Source: Blumeriella jaapii
Lineage: Eukaryota; Ascomycota; Leotiomycetes; Helotiales; Drepanopezizaceae
DNA length: 64,000 bases
Direction of reading: 5' to 3'
Assembly: GCA_009599575.1 (NCBI GenBank)
Contig: VWND01000023.1
Span: 441,930 to 505,929, forward strand
The translations under genes were made by a program, and so were the position numbers. Each line of letters begins with the position of its first letter. Within the stretch, counting starts at the first letter, position 1. This document shows positions 10,700 through 22,097 of the stretch, piece after piece. Under the pieces are notes generated by a model. That model made no database searches. It worked only from the letters and a program-made list of their open reading frames with translations, and was not told the origin of the DNA.

Positions 10700-11950
10700 T
10701 AAAAGCCGTATAATATGCGAAAAAAAATAAAATTCGTAAAACCGTATATCGAATTGTTATACGTAAACTCGGCTAAAGCAAGCTTCGTAATTTAATCGTT
10801 TTATCGATAATCGTAGTACGTGCGAAAATAAAATTCTAAAATTTAATTTTAACATTTCGTTTGGCTATCGGTTTAAAAATAAAAAGCGGTGTTTAATCGA
10901 CGTCGTATTTGTAAATAAAATATTATTAAAAACCAGAATTTATCAATAAAAACTAATTTTTTATTTATAATAACTTTTTTAAAACAGCTAAAATTTTTGT
11001 AAATATATTATATAAATATTTCAGCTAAATTTAAAGCTGAAATCGTTTTTTATATCGGTATATATTTCGATAGCTTCGTATATCGGTTCATTATAACGAA
11101 TATCGAATCGTAAATACAATTTCGTTTTTTGCTAAAAAATAGATCCGTAATAAAATTTATAATTTTTTTTTAAAATTTCGTAAAAATCGAAGAAAAAGCT
11201 AATTCGCTATAAGATCGGTGCTTTTTGGATTTGCTTTTTTAATACTTCGCATACGTATTAATGTAACGCTTTACGTCGCTTCGTAAACCAGGCCAGAAAT
11301 ACTTTTTTTTAATTAATTTTAGCGTTCGCCGAAAGTTTTAGTAGCCGGCGGTCGGATCGTCGTAATTAATTTTTAATATTTCGCTTTTAATAACGCTTTT
11401 ATTCAAGATATACGTACGTTTTTTGTAACGTAATAATTTATTTTGGCTTATACGCTAGTATTTTTCGAATCCGGCTCGATTATTTTGCGAAGCCGATTCG
11501 TACGTTTTTTATAATATAAAAAAATCAGATTTTTGCAATTTAAAAATAATTTTAATAACGCTTTTATTCGAAGTATACGTACGTTTTTTGTAACGTAATA
11601 ATTTATTTTGGCTTATACGCTAGTATTTTTCGAATCCGGCTCGATTATTTTGCGAAGCCGATTCGTACGTTTTTTATAATATAAAAAAATCAGATTTTTG
11701 CAATTTAAAAATAATTTTATAAATCGGTTTTGCTAGCTCGTTATTAGCCGTTTCGGATGATAATAATATAACGGCTACGCTTCGTAATATATATTATTTG
11801 CAATTAATAATATTAGCAAAAAACAATCCGGCAAAAAAGCTTTTTATTTAGCTTTTTTCCGTTTATTTTTTATTTTTTGATTTCGTTAATAAAAGCTTCG
11901 AATATTTATCGGCGCGAAATAATTTATGCCCCGATTTTAAACGTGTTTTT
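10700..11950 (-). pseudogene. pol: Gypsy C' integrase region
   Basis: The minus strand encodes, in broken frames, a segment resembling the integrase N-terminal zinc finger: KKYF.PGLR.DVKRYI near 11240-11310. In Ty3/Gypsy integrases this precedes the second Cys pair (YFWP.M..DV..YV..C..C). The core follows towards lower coordinates, but its DDE residues cannot be fixed because of stops. The region is collinear with 57.9-59.0 kb of element C. A 165-bp tandem duplication (11391-11720) interrupts the zinc-finger area, so this copy could not encode a functional integrase. Confidence 0.65.
11391..11720. repeat. 165-bp tandem duplication inside C'
   Basis: Two consecutive units start at TAACGCTTTTATTC (11391 and 11556). 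They differ at only a few positions, such as CAAGATATACG versus CGAAGTATACG. Element C has a single copy of this stretch (about 58770-58935). Confidence 0.85.
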
Positions 11951-13200
11951 ATTGCGAAAAATATTTTAAAATTTCTTAAATAAGCTAGTTTTAGCTTACG
12001 ATACAGCGTAGGCAGCTGCTCGTTATTTCTTTTTAAATCTCTTTTTAAATCTGGCCGGCGAAAAAAGCTATCCGCCGAATTAAAAACTTTTATTTTATAT
12101 TCGATTGCAAAATCTTATTTAGCTAGCTCGTCGGCTTATTTCGCTTAGCGTTCGTTTAAACGTTTTTTCGTAAAAAAGGATTTTAAATTATAATAATTTA
12201 TACGTATAATAATAACGTCGGAAGCGCTACGTAAATATTAGTTTTATTATTTAAAAGCGTAAATTATAATTATTAGCTTAGCGTCGTAAATTTCGTATTT
12301 TTGTTTTATCAAAAAAAGCTTTTTCGAATAGTACGCGCTAAAATATTAACGTGCCTCCGTATTTTTTCCGAATAATTAAAATAAAATTCCGCTTATAGCG
12401 AATTTCGAAGCGTTTATTTCGATTTGAATTTTTAATCGAAGATCGAAATAATATAGTATAAATATTTAACAAAACTCTTTTTTTAAAAGTAAAAAAGCGA
12501 CTTTCGTTTCGAATAAAAAACGAAAAAGGCCCGATATTTTCTTTCGTTGCATTTTTTTTAAAAAATTTGTAATAAATCGGCAAAGCTTAGCATAGTTTTT
12601 TATAAAACGTTTATAAAAATCAATAAAACTTAAAAATATTTAAATATTTCGCTACGTAATAAAAAGAAGCTATTTCCGAATATTTTTTTTTTAAATTTTT
12701 TTCAATTTTCGTATAAATAACGACGAAACCTAAGAATTCAACCGTATTCGTATCGAAAGCATATTTTTTCAGATTTTCGTAAAATTTATTAATACGAAGT
12801 TTTTCGGAAACCTTTTTCACCGCGTTTGTATAATCGTCGGAGTTTTCGGAAAATATTAAAATATCGTCGAAATAAATTATATACGTAATATTTATTAAAC
12901 CGATTAAAACTTAATTAATATACGCTTGGAAAATTGCTGATGCGTTCGAAAAGCCGAAAAGTAATACGTAATATTCGAAATATTCGTAACAAATGCGAAA
13001 CGCAGTTTTTTATTTATTTTCTTTTCTTATTCGAAAACGGTAATACGCCCAAATAGAATTTAGCTTAATAAATATTTTAGCTTTTTTCAAACGATTTAAA
13101 GTTTCGCTTATAAAAAGTAGAAAAATTCGATTTTTAACCGTAATTGCGTTTAAACTTTTATAATCGACGCATAATCGTAAACTTCCGTTTTTTTTCGGTA
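11951..13200 (-). pseudogene. pol: Gypsy C' reverse transcriptase and RNase H
   Basis: The minus-strand frames read [40 protein letters not shown] and FLGFVVIYTKI near 12900-12700. This is the Ty3/Gypsy RT palm and thumb (YLDDILIFS....H...V..VL..L....L......KC.F.....EFLG..V). The catalytic YFDD box is intact in this copy. Downstream, YYKFFKKNA...IGPFSFFI (12583-12338) is the start of the RT-RNase H connector (YY..FI..FA....PL). Upstream codons to about 13200 carry the RT fingers. Stops between these blocks make it a pseudogene. The order matches element C. Confidence 0.82.
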
Positions 13201-13723
13201 TAAATATTACCGGTACGCCGATAAAGCCAATAAATCTTTTTATCTAATCTTTTTTCAAATTCGAATCGAAATATTCGCGCAATTCGATAAATTTAAATTC
13301 CGACAAAAAGTAAACTGGTTTTTAAAAAAGGTTTTTCTTTTTCGCGAAATTTATTCGATATTTTATAAAATAGTAAAAAGCTAGAATAACCGCGTCGATA
13401 TCGTTAAAAACGTCGGCGTAATCGTCGTATTTAAAAAGTAATTAATATTGTTTTTTAATAGCTTTTTTTAAAACGATATAAAACGCTTGCTTTTTCTGGA
13501 TTTCTTTTTAAAACGTTTAATTATAACGAAATTAAATTGTAAGCGTTCGATTAAATATCGCTACGATTTAGCTCGAAAGCTTATAACGGAATCGATATTT
13601 CGCAATCAAAAAAATCCTAAGATAAATAAAATTTTTGGAATATTTATATCGCAAGCTACGAAATCGTTTTATATTTTTTTAATTATTTTATAATTATTAA
13701 TGGCGCGAATAAATTGCGTATAC
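13201..13723 (-). pseudogene. Gypsy C' N-terminal pol/protease remnant
   Basis: This 0.5-kb stretch is collinear with 60450-60930 of C, between the RT and the zinc-knuckle region, so it should include the protease-RT linker. I could not locate a D-[ST]-G site. The plus-strand frame 13487-13693 is a shadow. It ends abruptly at the A LTR. Confidence 0.45.
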
Positions 13724-13854
13724 TGTAAAACGGTGATACTTTGTATTAATGGGAGTTGGTAGTTTTAGCTATGGTCGAGGCATGGACCCCTCCGAGACTT
13801 TCTGCTACTGACTACTTTTAACAGATATTAAAGCAAAGCATTCCCTTAAATAAT
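13724..13854 (+). repeat. 5' LTR of Gypsy A, first half
   Basis: It starts TGTAAAACGGTGATACT and continues to TTCCCTTAAATAAT, where Copia 1 begins. The second half resumes at 22103. ATAAT (13850-13854) is the target duplication of Copia 1. Together the halves make about 267 bp, the family length. Confidence 0.88.
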
Positions 13855-14156
13855 TGTTGCGCTATATTTACATTCCTTTATTTCCTTTTATTTCTTTTGT
13901 TCCAGATTTATTCTTCCTGTACGCTTTCAGTAGTTAAATGTTTCTGGAGCTCGGAAAGGCTCGTAATTACGTGATAACGAGCCTTTTCGGAAACTAGTTT
14001 TTCCGAGCGATTAACTAAGCGAGCCCGAACTTTCCGTTTTTTACGAAAAGCTCGCTAATCAGACTTAAAATAATACAAATAACATTTTACTGTATACAAT
14101 TTATTCGTTCCAGCTTCCGGTAAGAATTCCTATCGATTATTCGGCTATATACGACA
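13855..14156 (+). repeat. 5' LTR of Copia 1 (302 bp)
   Basis: It starts TGTTGCGCTATATTTAC and ends TATATACGACA. It contains nested inverted repeats: GGCTCGT paired with ACGAGCC, and CTCGGAAA paired with TTTCCGAG (about 13950-14013). The same hairpin occurs in the other three Copia LTRs. The adjoining internal sequence GTTATAAGCCCCGGAGCC (14157) is where the primer site should lie. It is not a TGG-type site, as expected if a tRNA-internal primer is used. Confidence 0.9.
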
Positions 14157-14580
14157 GTTATAAGCCCCGGAGCCAATTAATAAGCTTTTTTCTGCAATGC
14201 ATACGCTAAAAGACTCGTTGAAAGCTTTTACCGGTCAATCTATTCGAATTGTTAAAAGAATTCGTAAAAGATTATATTTTGCAAAGTTTTTTTTATTTGG
14301 CAAAAGGCTACGAATCGATAAAAAACTATTGAAAGTGCGGAAAGCATTAATTTTTCGATTTTTTTAATTTACAAATCTTATTTTTATTTTTCTACTTTTT
14401 TCAATCTAGTCAATCGACCTTTTATAACGAAAATAATATATCGGCCCTTATAAAAAAAAAAGTTTTCTTTTACGACTCAAAATCGTAAATCTTTTGGTTA
14501 AAAGCGTACAAATTCCACCGATCAAAGATTCTTTTTTTCGATTATACCGATCCTGATCTTTTATTTCGCTTTTTTATTAA
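14157..14580 (+). other. Copia 1 leader and start of gag, unassigned
   Basis: This region lies between the LTR and the recognisable Gag-like stretch. It is conserved with 26249-26680 of Copia 2. It contains short broken frames and no motif I can name. Confidence 0.4.
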
Positions 14581-15340
14581 TAAACGATTACAAAAACAGT
14601 TTTTATATCAGTTTATCAATTAGAAAAACAAAAAGCGCTAAATAAATTACGATCGAAAATGCGCCGAATACAACGGAATAACCGAAGCAAAAAAAAGCCG
14701 CCGTTACGATTAATAACCTTTCCGACAGGCTTCGATCAGCCAATCTGATTTTCGACGATTTGAAAAATAAAATCGATTATTTTTTCAAAAACTATTTAAA
14801 AAAGCTTAAGAAATGGCAGAAGTACGTTATTGCCTACCAAAAATTGCTCGACTGAATTTTTTCAATTGTAAAAATCAATTTAATAAACTTTGTAATTGCT
14901 TAATCGGAAATTAACGCTACTAATAATAAAAAAGCGTACGCCATTTTTTATACTAATTTGTAAAAAGATTTTTTAATAAATAAAAGTATGCGTAAAATCA
15001 AAAATTTATATTACGAAAAAAAGCAGAAGTTATTTTAAGTATTCGTTCGTATTCTAAAAAAAGATATTGCTTCTGCATACTTTTTCGTAGTTAGCTCCGT
15101 CAGATCTGATTACAAAAACATTTTTCGCAAAGCATACAGCGGAAAAATAAATATAACCGAATAAATAAAAGAATAGCAGACCGTTTACAAAACAGCTATC
15201 GAATATAAGATTTCTGATATAAATGGCCGCTACGCTGCTATCGATTTTCTCGACGCAATCGCCGTATATATTAATTTACAATAGGCGAACGGCAAAAAAG
15301 CTAAGTATTTGAAAAACGAATTTGCCGGCCTTTTTATAAA
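14581..15340 (+). pseudogene. gag: Copia 1 gag-like region
   Basis: The plus-strand translation gives a continuous helical-looking protein broken only by single stops. It includes NNLSDRLRSANLIFDDLKNK, a segment with KKWQKYVIAYQKLLD, and NGRYAAIDFLDAIAVYINLQ. Its position ahead of integrase, the absence of enzymatic motifs and conservation in Copia 2 (26690-27440) support Gag. I saw no CCHC zinc knuckle downstream, where frames are disrupted by a long poly(A) run. The plus frame at 15309-15653 covers its C-terminal end and that run. Confidence 0.55.
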
Positions 15341-15479
15341 AAAGATTTTAATCGAACTGAGTTTTATAAATTTTTTTTTTAAAAATAACCGAGAATTCGA
15401 TAATTCAGGCCGAAAAGTCGGAGTTTTTTTGCTATTTTTCTTTTCGATTTTGAAAACAACGATACTTCGAAAAGTCGTG

Positions 15480-15480
15480 G

Positions 15481-15528
<48 letters not shown>
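15480..15528. repeat. Poly(A) run of about 48 bp
   Basis: This is an uninterrupted A tract at the end of the gag-like region. The equivalent place in Copia 2 (about 27570-27612) has A-rich sequence broken by G and C. It is therefore a microsatellite expansion in an A/G-rich tract after decay. Confidence 0.9.
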
Positions 15529-15531
<3 letters not shown>

Positions 15532-16350
15532 TAACTATTTATGCGATATTTTCAAAAAACGCTATTTTTTTTTATTTTCTAACCGATTATAAAAAACTTT
15601 TGTACGTAATAAATAATCGTCGTAAAAAAAAAAAACTTTTTCCAACTTTTTAAATAAATAAAAAATCGCTGAAATGCGAAAAAAGCTATTTTCCAATTAT
15701 AAAAAGGCTTTAAAAGCTTTAAATAAAAAAAGTATTTAAATGGTCGCAATTAACAAAATTCTTAGAATTCCAATAACTAAGCCAAAACAGATTTTAAAAT
15801 CAATTTTCAAAAACGACTAGAAAAAATCTTCTACCGCAATTTTCGCAATTTTCTGTTTTTTTTTTGCTTTGATACGATTAAAAAGCATTTCGGAATCAAC
15901 GTTCTGGCTTTCAAGCTTAATTAATATCATTTTTTTAAACAAAAGTACCTTTTTTGACAATTGTTTTAAAACCCATTTAATAAACGATAAAAAACCTTTT
16001 TATCGAAGAGTTTTACAAAAAAATTAATAATTTTATCAACAGCGTTTATACAAGCATATAAAGTTTTTTTAATCGTTAAGAAAAAAAATCGTTTAATAAA
16101 AAAGGCTTTTCGCAAAAAAAAATAAAAAGCTTTAAGATATAATTTTTAATAACGTAGCGTTCGTTTTAAACTTTATTACTAATATTATTTCCGCTAGTTT
16201 TTTGGCTAAAAAAGATTATTAATTCCAAAAATTAAATAATATTTTTCGTTTTAAAAGCTTTGAAAATTTCATTTTGAAATATTAATATTAAACGATCGCC
16301 GATTTTTGTATATTTGAATATATCAAAATCAATTGTTTTTTTTGTTCGCA
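15529..16350 (+). other. Copia 1 gag-integrase interval, decayed
   Basis: This is about 0.8 kb of AT-rich sequence in which a protease (D-[ST]-G) would be expected. Frames are short and I cannot place the active site. Copia 2 is interrupted by Gypsy B at the equivalent of about 15680. Confidence 0.4.
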
Positions 16351-17600
16351 TTTTCCACATAATAATTTAAACTTTTTAAAACGTAATTCGCTCGGCCTAA
16401 TAATTTATACAATTCCGAAACGTCGTACGCGTTATAAATTCAAAAAAAGCAGCGTATTTACGTACGATCGGAATAATAATACGCGCTTATAGCATTTTCG
16501 TTCGAGCTATTTAAATAAAAACGCGTTCGAAAAGCTGGTCGAAAATACTCGTAAAATAAAAATCAAAGGCTTAATTAAAGTAAAATGCGAAAAGTATGCT
16601 ATTACGTATTTAAAACAAATAATTTCAAAAGCAATATTAAAAAATAAATTTTTTAAGTTTTTTTTTCGCATCGGCTAGGATTTTTACGACTATTTCAAAA
16701 ATCGTAGAAAAGCTTACAACGGCTCGACGTAAATGTTTCTGATAAAAAACGAATATAATAAAAAGATTTAAGCTTCCGCTATTAAAACGAAAAATATAAA
16801 AGTCGTTCTAAACCGTTTTTAAACGTTCGACGCATAAGTAAAACGCTAATACAATCTTTTTATTTACAAAATTCGATAAAATAACAAATCGTCGGTAATT
16901 TCAAAGCAAAAAAACATTATTTCGGAATATTAAAAATAAGCGAAGCGCGAAAATATCGATTTGAAATTAACTTTATTCTACGTGCATTAGCCAAACGGCT
17001 CGATCGAACGAGCAAAAAGGAAAGTAATTGAACGTTTAATAAAAATAAAAATTAAAGCGGGCCTTTCAATTTCCTTTTAGCCCGAAACGATAAAAGCAGC
17101 AGCGCATTTGTATAATATATCGCCGTTTGCGAAAAAACAATTTAAGTTTTCAAATAAAATCTTACACAATTAATTTAAGCAATATTTCCGATATTACGAT
17201 TCTGCTATTATAAAAGCGCGTACGGCCGATTTTAAACCAAATTAAAACAAAGTTTATACGTACGAAGCTCGTGCGTATTTAATAATAAAAGATCGAAAGG
17301 CTATAAAATACAAAAAAATTTTTAAAATTTTTCCGAAAAAATATATCGGATATTTGATTGGATATAACGCTTTTAATATTTACAAAATCTAAATGCTCTA
17401 GCTAATGCGTATAATTACGAGCCGAAACGTAATATTTAACGAATCCAAGTTTTATTTTTCGAAGGCTGAAAGTTTAAATTCTATAACTAGATTAAAGCTT
17501 CAGAAAACCGTAAAATTTATCGAAAATACGAAAAACGAAAAAGCTCAGAACGTTAAGTATCAGATATTAACGGACGGTTTTAATAGCGGCGCAGACCAGT
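16351..17600 (+). pseudogene. pol: Copia 1 integrase
   Basis: The plus strand reads KCEKYAITYLKQIISKA (GAG-pre-integrase/zinc region), then YDYFKNRRKAYNGS near 16680, then PNGSIERAKRKVIERLIK near 16990-17045 followed by PETIKAAAHLYNISP. In Copia integrases this is the catalytic-Glu segment (..NG..ER.NR.I...AR.ML...GLP..LWPEA...A.YL.NR.P). RAYLIIKDRKAIKYKKIFKI and YLIGYNAFNIYKI follow, the usual capping region before RT, and TSRNVIFNESKF corresponds to the R.VIF.E motif. Stops are from Gln/Trp codons. Copia 2 has the same at 39840-40960. Confidence 0.82.
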
Positions 17601-18330
17601 AAAACTCGGTATATTAAAAAGAAAATAATACAAAAAAAAAACTATTATTATAAAACGAGCAACCTCCAGATTTTACAAAAGAAAATAAAAGTTTTTTTCC
17701 ATCGGAGCCGCTATTAAAACCAAAACCGATTTCAAATTCCCCTGATAGACTTTCAAAGCTTACGATAAAAAAAAAAGACATTTTAATATCAATGGATTTA
17801 AATATCCTAAAAAAAGCCAAATCCTCGGAAATAAAAAACCTAATAAAAGTCGAAGCGATCGAGCCTCTTTTTACGATCGATTCAAACGTCCAAAGCTCGA
17901 AGATAATAGTCTTTTATAAAAGCTTTTTCGATAAAGCTATTACCGATCAATTTGAATTTTCAAAATTAATTATTAATCGGAAATATGCAAAGCATATTCG
18001 AAACATTTTGACCGACGCGATAAAAGCGTTAAAAAATTATAAAAATCCAAGAAAAAGTAATAAATTAGCAAAGCTTATTATTGCAAAATAAAATAAAGCA
18101 AAGCAAAGCTTTAGAAAATTCTCCGGCGCGGGCATAAAAATGGCTTTATACGAAAAAGCGCGCAATTTAACCTTTTAAGTTATAATTAAAAGTTATCGCC
18201 CGGCAAATTAAGCGCCAAATCGATTTAAAATAAAGCAGCCATTTAAACGCTTGCTTTTAAAAGCTTTTCCAAAGCTGATTATTAAAGAAGAGGCATTATT
18301 TAAAAAAAGTAAAAAACAAATCGAAGTTTC
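17601..18330 (+). pseudogene. Copia 1 integrase-RT linker
   Basis: A plus frame at 17792-18091 (99 codons) lies in the variable linker between integrase and RT. Its sequence is Lys/Ile/Asn-rich and has no domain I recognise. In Copia 2 it corresponds to 41180-41500, with several stops. The antisense frame at 17614-17820 is a shadow. Confidence 0.5.
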
Positions 18331-19520
18331 CGATAAGCGATAAAAAACAGCTGATTTCAAAAACTGCCAAACGAAATCGTATAAATTTTATTTTATACTG
18401 GCCGGATAAACCGAAAATATACGCTACAATATGCGAAATCTTTTAATCAATAGCTTTATTTATTAAATAACAAATCGACGAATTCGTTTATACGTTTTAA
18501 ATAAACGAGCCGATTTAAATGGATAAAAAAAACCTTTAAGCTGTTTATATAATAATAGCGGCTTCGATAAAAGAAAAGTCGATAAAAAATATTTAATTTT
18601 TCGATTAAAAACAATATCGAAACAATCTATCGAAGGCTTTAAAAAACTAAAACGAATTGAAAAACCATTAAATAAAAAAGCAGTTCAAAAAAAAAGCAAA
18701 AACCGAGATTAAAAACTTGAAAACCAAAAAATGCTGAAAAATTGTTAAAAAAAATAAAATCATAAAGCTTATTCCATTTAAATAAATTTTTATATACAAA
18801 ACAAACAGCTTAAGCGAATTGCAACGATGCAAATCGAGACTAGTCGTAAAAAAAAATCTTTAAAACGAAGCTTTAATCTTTTTTATATACGCAATTATAT
18901 TCGCAGCCCGTTTTTTCCGAACGGTTATAGCGCTGACGGCTTATTTCGACCTGAAAATCAAGCAATTCGATATAATTAATGCTTTTGTTAATGCAAAACG
19001 AAATTCTAAAAGTGAGTCAATTACGTGCTATCTGCCTGATAGATTTAAACAATCAGATATAATAATATAGCTAGACCGAGCTTTATATAAATTAAAAGAT
19101 TTTTCAATTTTATAATACGGCGAATTCGCTAATATTTTAAAAAAGCTAAAACTCGAATTAATAGGCGAAAAACTTTATATATTTGCTAACGAAATGCGAA
19201 ACGTATATATAACGTTTTACGTCGACGATATTTAAGTTTTATACCATGCTTTTTATTTGTTAAAAACCGACGAAATCATTTTCGGTTTGAAAAAAACTTA
19301 CGAGCTTACAAATATAAAAAATCTGAATTATTTTTTCGGAATTCGTATTTTACGAAACAAACAAAAAAAAAAGTTTTTTTACTCCACGATTCGTATATCG
19401 AAAAAAATCGCTACGAAGTTTGATGCATGCAAAAAACGCTTTTTAAATACGCTTTTTTTAATCTGCGAATTTGTTAAAAACCCAAACGTAGCCACGCTTC
19501 CGCAAATTAAAAAATATTAA
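18331..19520 (+). pseudogene. pol: Copia 1 reverse transcriptase
   Basis: The plus strand encodes FDLKIKQFDIINAFVNAK near 18950, CYLPDRFKQSDIII near 19035 and ITFYVDDIQVLYHAF near 19210-19250, then KKTYELTNIKNLNYFFGIRI (19257-19520). These are the diagnostic Copia RT blocks (Q.DV..AFLNA, V...P.GF, LYGLK, YVDD). The YVDD catalytic box is intact. DLG..LG is represented by NIKNLNYFFGI. The protein is broken by stops upstream. The equivalent of 18332 is where a solo LTR sits in Copia 2, and the equivalent of 19517 is where the minisatellite element sits. Confidence 0.88.
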
Positions 19521-20150
19521 AAAAAAATCGGTTTAATTTTGTACACGGCTATTATGCTTCGATCCGACGTAGCCTTCGCAACTTTTCAGCTTTTTTATTT
19601 TTTTACCAACCCAAGTTTTTAATATTTCAAAACAGCTAATTAAACGCTTCGATATTTTTATAAAACGAAGTTTTTAAAAATCGTTTACAATCGAAAGAAG
19701 CGGAAAAATCAATTAATAATTTTCACCGACGCTTTTTTCGCCGACGATTCAGAAACTCGGAAATTTTTCAGAATTATATTTTTTTTTTTTTCGAAAATGC
19801 TATTTTATAAAAAGCTGTACGACAAAACATAATTATTATTTTTTCTATTAAAGCGGAACTATTTGTTTGTATAGCGACCGTAAAAAAAATAATAATATTC
19901 TAACGTTTTTTCAAAAAGCTTCGATTCGATGTTATTCCTAAATAAAACGTATATTGCAACAATTAGCAAACGATTAAATTAATCGTAAAAAACAAAAAAA
20001 AATTTTTTACGAAGCTTCGTTATATCGATATAAGCAATATATAAATTCGCTAAAAATATTAAAATAGAAAGTTCAAAATCATATATCTTTTAATAAATAA
20101 AATATACGCAAACGATTTTACTAAAAATCTTATTCGACAAAAGCACGAAA
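19521..20150 (+). pseudogene. pol: Copia 1 RNase H
   Basis: After RT, the plus strand reads LYTAIMLRSDVAFATFQLF near 19540-19600, then LIIFTDAFFADDSETRKFFR near 19710-19770. This corresponds to the Copia block (Y......RPDIA.A......F, followed by L...SDASFAD....RKSS.G). The acidic residue of the SDA/TDA motif is present. Continuing similarity runs to about 20150, in broken frames. Copia 2 has it at 45541-46160. Confidence 0.82.
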
Positions 20151-21795
20151 ATTTCGTTAAACTTTTTAATCTACGAGATTTTCGAAGCTTTATCGAAAAG
20201 CTCGACCAATCGAGCTAAAAAGCTTGCATTTTGCAAACGTATATTTATTTAAACAGATTTTTATTAAAACTTAAAACATAGCAAAAACCACCCTTTAAGC
20301 AAAGGAAATCCGAACCTTTCGTAAATTCAAAAACCCAAAACCAAACCGCTTAGTTTTGCAAAAAGTTAAAAATATAATCCGTTAAAATAATAATCCGCGT
20401 CCGACGCTTCGCGATAATCAAGCTTAAAATAAACCCTCCGATAAGCTTTCCAAAAACAGCTGCCGCCGGCTATGCAACCGAAGCATTTTTTTCTTTTTGC
20501 GAAGCTTTACCAGCCTAAAAATCAAAAACGTTTGGTAAAAAAATCGCCGCGAAATTTTTTTTTAAATCTTCAAAAACGAAAGCATTTTTTGATAAATCGT
20601 GGCCAGGCCCTATTCCGCCAGCACGTAAAGCAGGGGTAAAAGTTTCTATTCGAAAAGCAAAAGTCTGAAAAACCTTACGAGCCGCGGCGAACTTCGCGTT
20701 AATAATACGCTTTGTGTTTATTAATTTTGCTTTTAAATTACGATCGATTTAAAAATTTACTTTTTTATATTTTTGAAACCGCTTTAATCGTAAAATAAAA
20801 AATAACCGTTATATTTTAAAAATCGATTAGTAAAAACGATAAAGTTTTTCGATAAAACTAACCGTTTTAATAATTTTATTAATCCGAGTTTTAAAAACGA
20901 AAAACTACGCAGCTAAAACGTTCGCGTCGGCCGGAATATACGACGTGCTAATTGCGTAATATCGATAACAACGAATTTCAGCCAAGTTCGATAAGCAATC
21001 GTAGTTTAGGTTTTTAGTTGCTTCGCGAATAATATAAATTATATAAAAAATAAAATTAAAAGGCCCAGAAATAACAGGCTTTCTGATTTTAATATAAGCG
21101 CGTTTTAGAAAACGATTATCGTTGTTATTTTTATTTTTATTTTTTCCGTTTTAATAATTTCCGGCCGCTTTTTTTTTAAAAGCGCTAATATTCTGCTTTT
21201 TTTTTTTTTGAAATGCTATCAGAACCGAAACCACCGCCAATAGCGCTTTTATCGCCAGCAGCGTTTCCGCTATTTTTTTCAGGCGTTATATCGGCATTTT
21301 CGAAGCCAGGCAAATATAAATCTTCGAAAAAACCGTTTAAAAACGAAACATCGAAAAGATCGCTTTTTTCGAAAAGATCAAAAAGAAACGAATTAGCCGA
21401 AAAAGCCGATTAATTACGCAAAATAAATTTCGCAAAACTCCGATTACCCAAGCGCCGAAAATTGAAAATCCGAAAAGCTAAATCAACTGATCGCGTAAAA
21501 TCACGCGGACGACTTTTTTTAAATATAAAAAAAGTTATATCGATGTTTTTAATTAAAATAATAAAATCTGAATTTATTAAAAAACTAATAAAAAAATGAA
21601 AAAGTTAAAGTTTTCAAAAGCGACGAAACGCTTATTTAAGCTGAATTGGCTTTATTTACGCTTCGCAACGATAAAAAATATAAACAAATTATATAAATAT
21701 TGCAATATCGCGTTACGGCCGCATTCGAACGACAAAAAAACCTTTCCGCGCTTTAAAAATAGCTGATTATCGGATTAGCAATCAGCTAAAAAATG
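20151..21795 (+). pseudogene. Copia 1 extra 3' region, possible coding on either strand
   Basis: About 1.6 kb lies between RNase H and the 3' LTR, where Copia elements normally have almost nothing. The plus strand is open at 21213-21413 (starting MLSEPKPPPIALLSPAAFPL). The minus strand is also coherent in both copies: it contains ENADIT..KN..NAA.. and GFGSDSIS in Copia 1 (about 21300-21220) and an 80-codon frame at 47369-47127 in Copia 2. I cannot decide the strand or the function. It may be an accessory or antisense gene. Confidence 0.45.
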
Positions 21796-22097
21796 TATTG
21801 CGCTATATTTATATTTTTTTATTTTCTTTTATTTTTTTTATTTCAGATTTATTTTTTTTGTACGCTTTTAATAATTAAATATTTTTGAAACTCGAAAAGG
21901 CTCGTAATCACGTGATAACGAGCCTTTTCGGAAACTAGTTTTTCCGAGCGACTAACTAAGCGAGCCCGAACCTTCCGTCTTCTGCGAAAAGCTCGCCAGT
22001 CAGATTTAGAATAATACAAGTAACATCTTACTGCATACAATTCATCCGTCCCAGCCTCCGGTGAAGGTTCCTACCGACTATTCGGCTATGCACGACA
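21796..22097 (+). repeat. 3' LTR of Copia 1 (302 bp)
   Basis: It starts TATTGCGCTATATTTAT (first TG decayed to TA) and ends GGCTATGCACGACA. The hairpin GGCTCGT / ACGAGCC is intact at about 21897-21922, with CACGTG in its loop. It is followed by the ATAAT duplication (22098-22102). Confidence 0.9.

Larger units (their letters stand above)
10010..13723 (-). mobile_element. Gypsy element C' (internal fragment of the Gypsy C family)
   Basis: This is an internal piece of the same family as element C, minus strand, collinear with about 57367-60930 of C. It lacks LTRs because D abuts it at 10009 and A interrupts it at 13724. At the right edge C' reads GCGAATAAATTGCGTATAC and then the A LTR. C reads GCGAATAAATTGTGTATGCGTG, so the break lies inside continuous C-type sequence. 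C' is the oldest resident here, being the host of both D and A. Confidence 0.82.
13855..22097 (+). mobile_element. Copia element 1, complete (8,243 bp)
   Basis: This is a Ty1/Copia retrotransposon with 302-bp LTRs at both ends (13855-14156, 21796-22097) and target duplication ATAAT at 13850-13854 and 22098-22102. The uninterrupted B LTR reads CTTAGATAGTACCATAAG at this point, which confirms the junctions. The internal order is a gag-like region, integrase, RT, RNase H, with integrase before RT, which is the Copia order. It is long for a Copia (5-6 kb is usual), with about 1.6 kb between RNase H and the 3' LTR. It is heavily decayed and serves as the uninterrupted reference for Copia 2. Confidence 0.92.
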
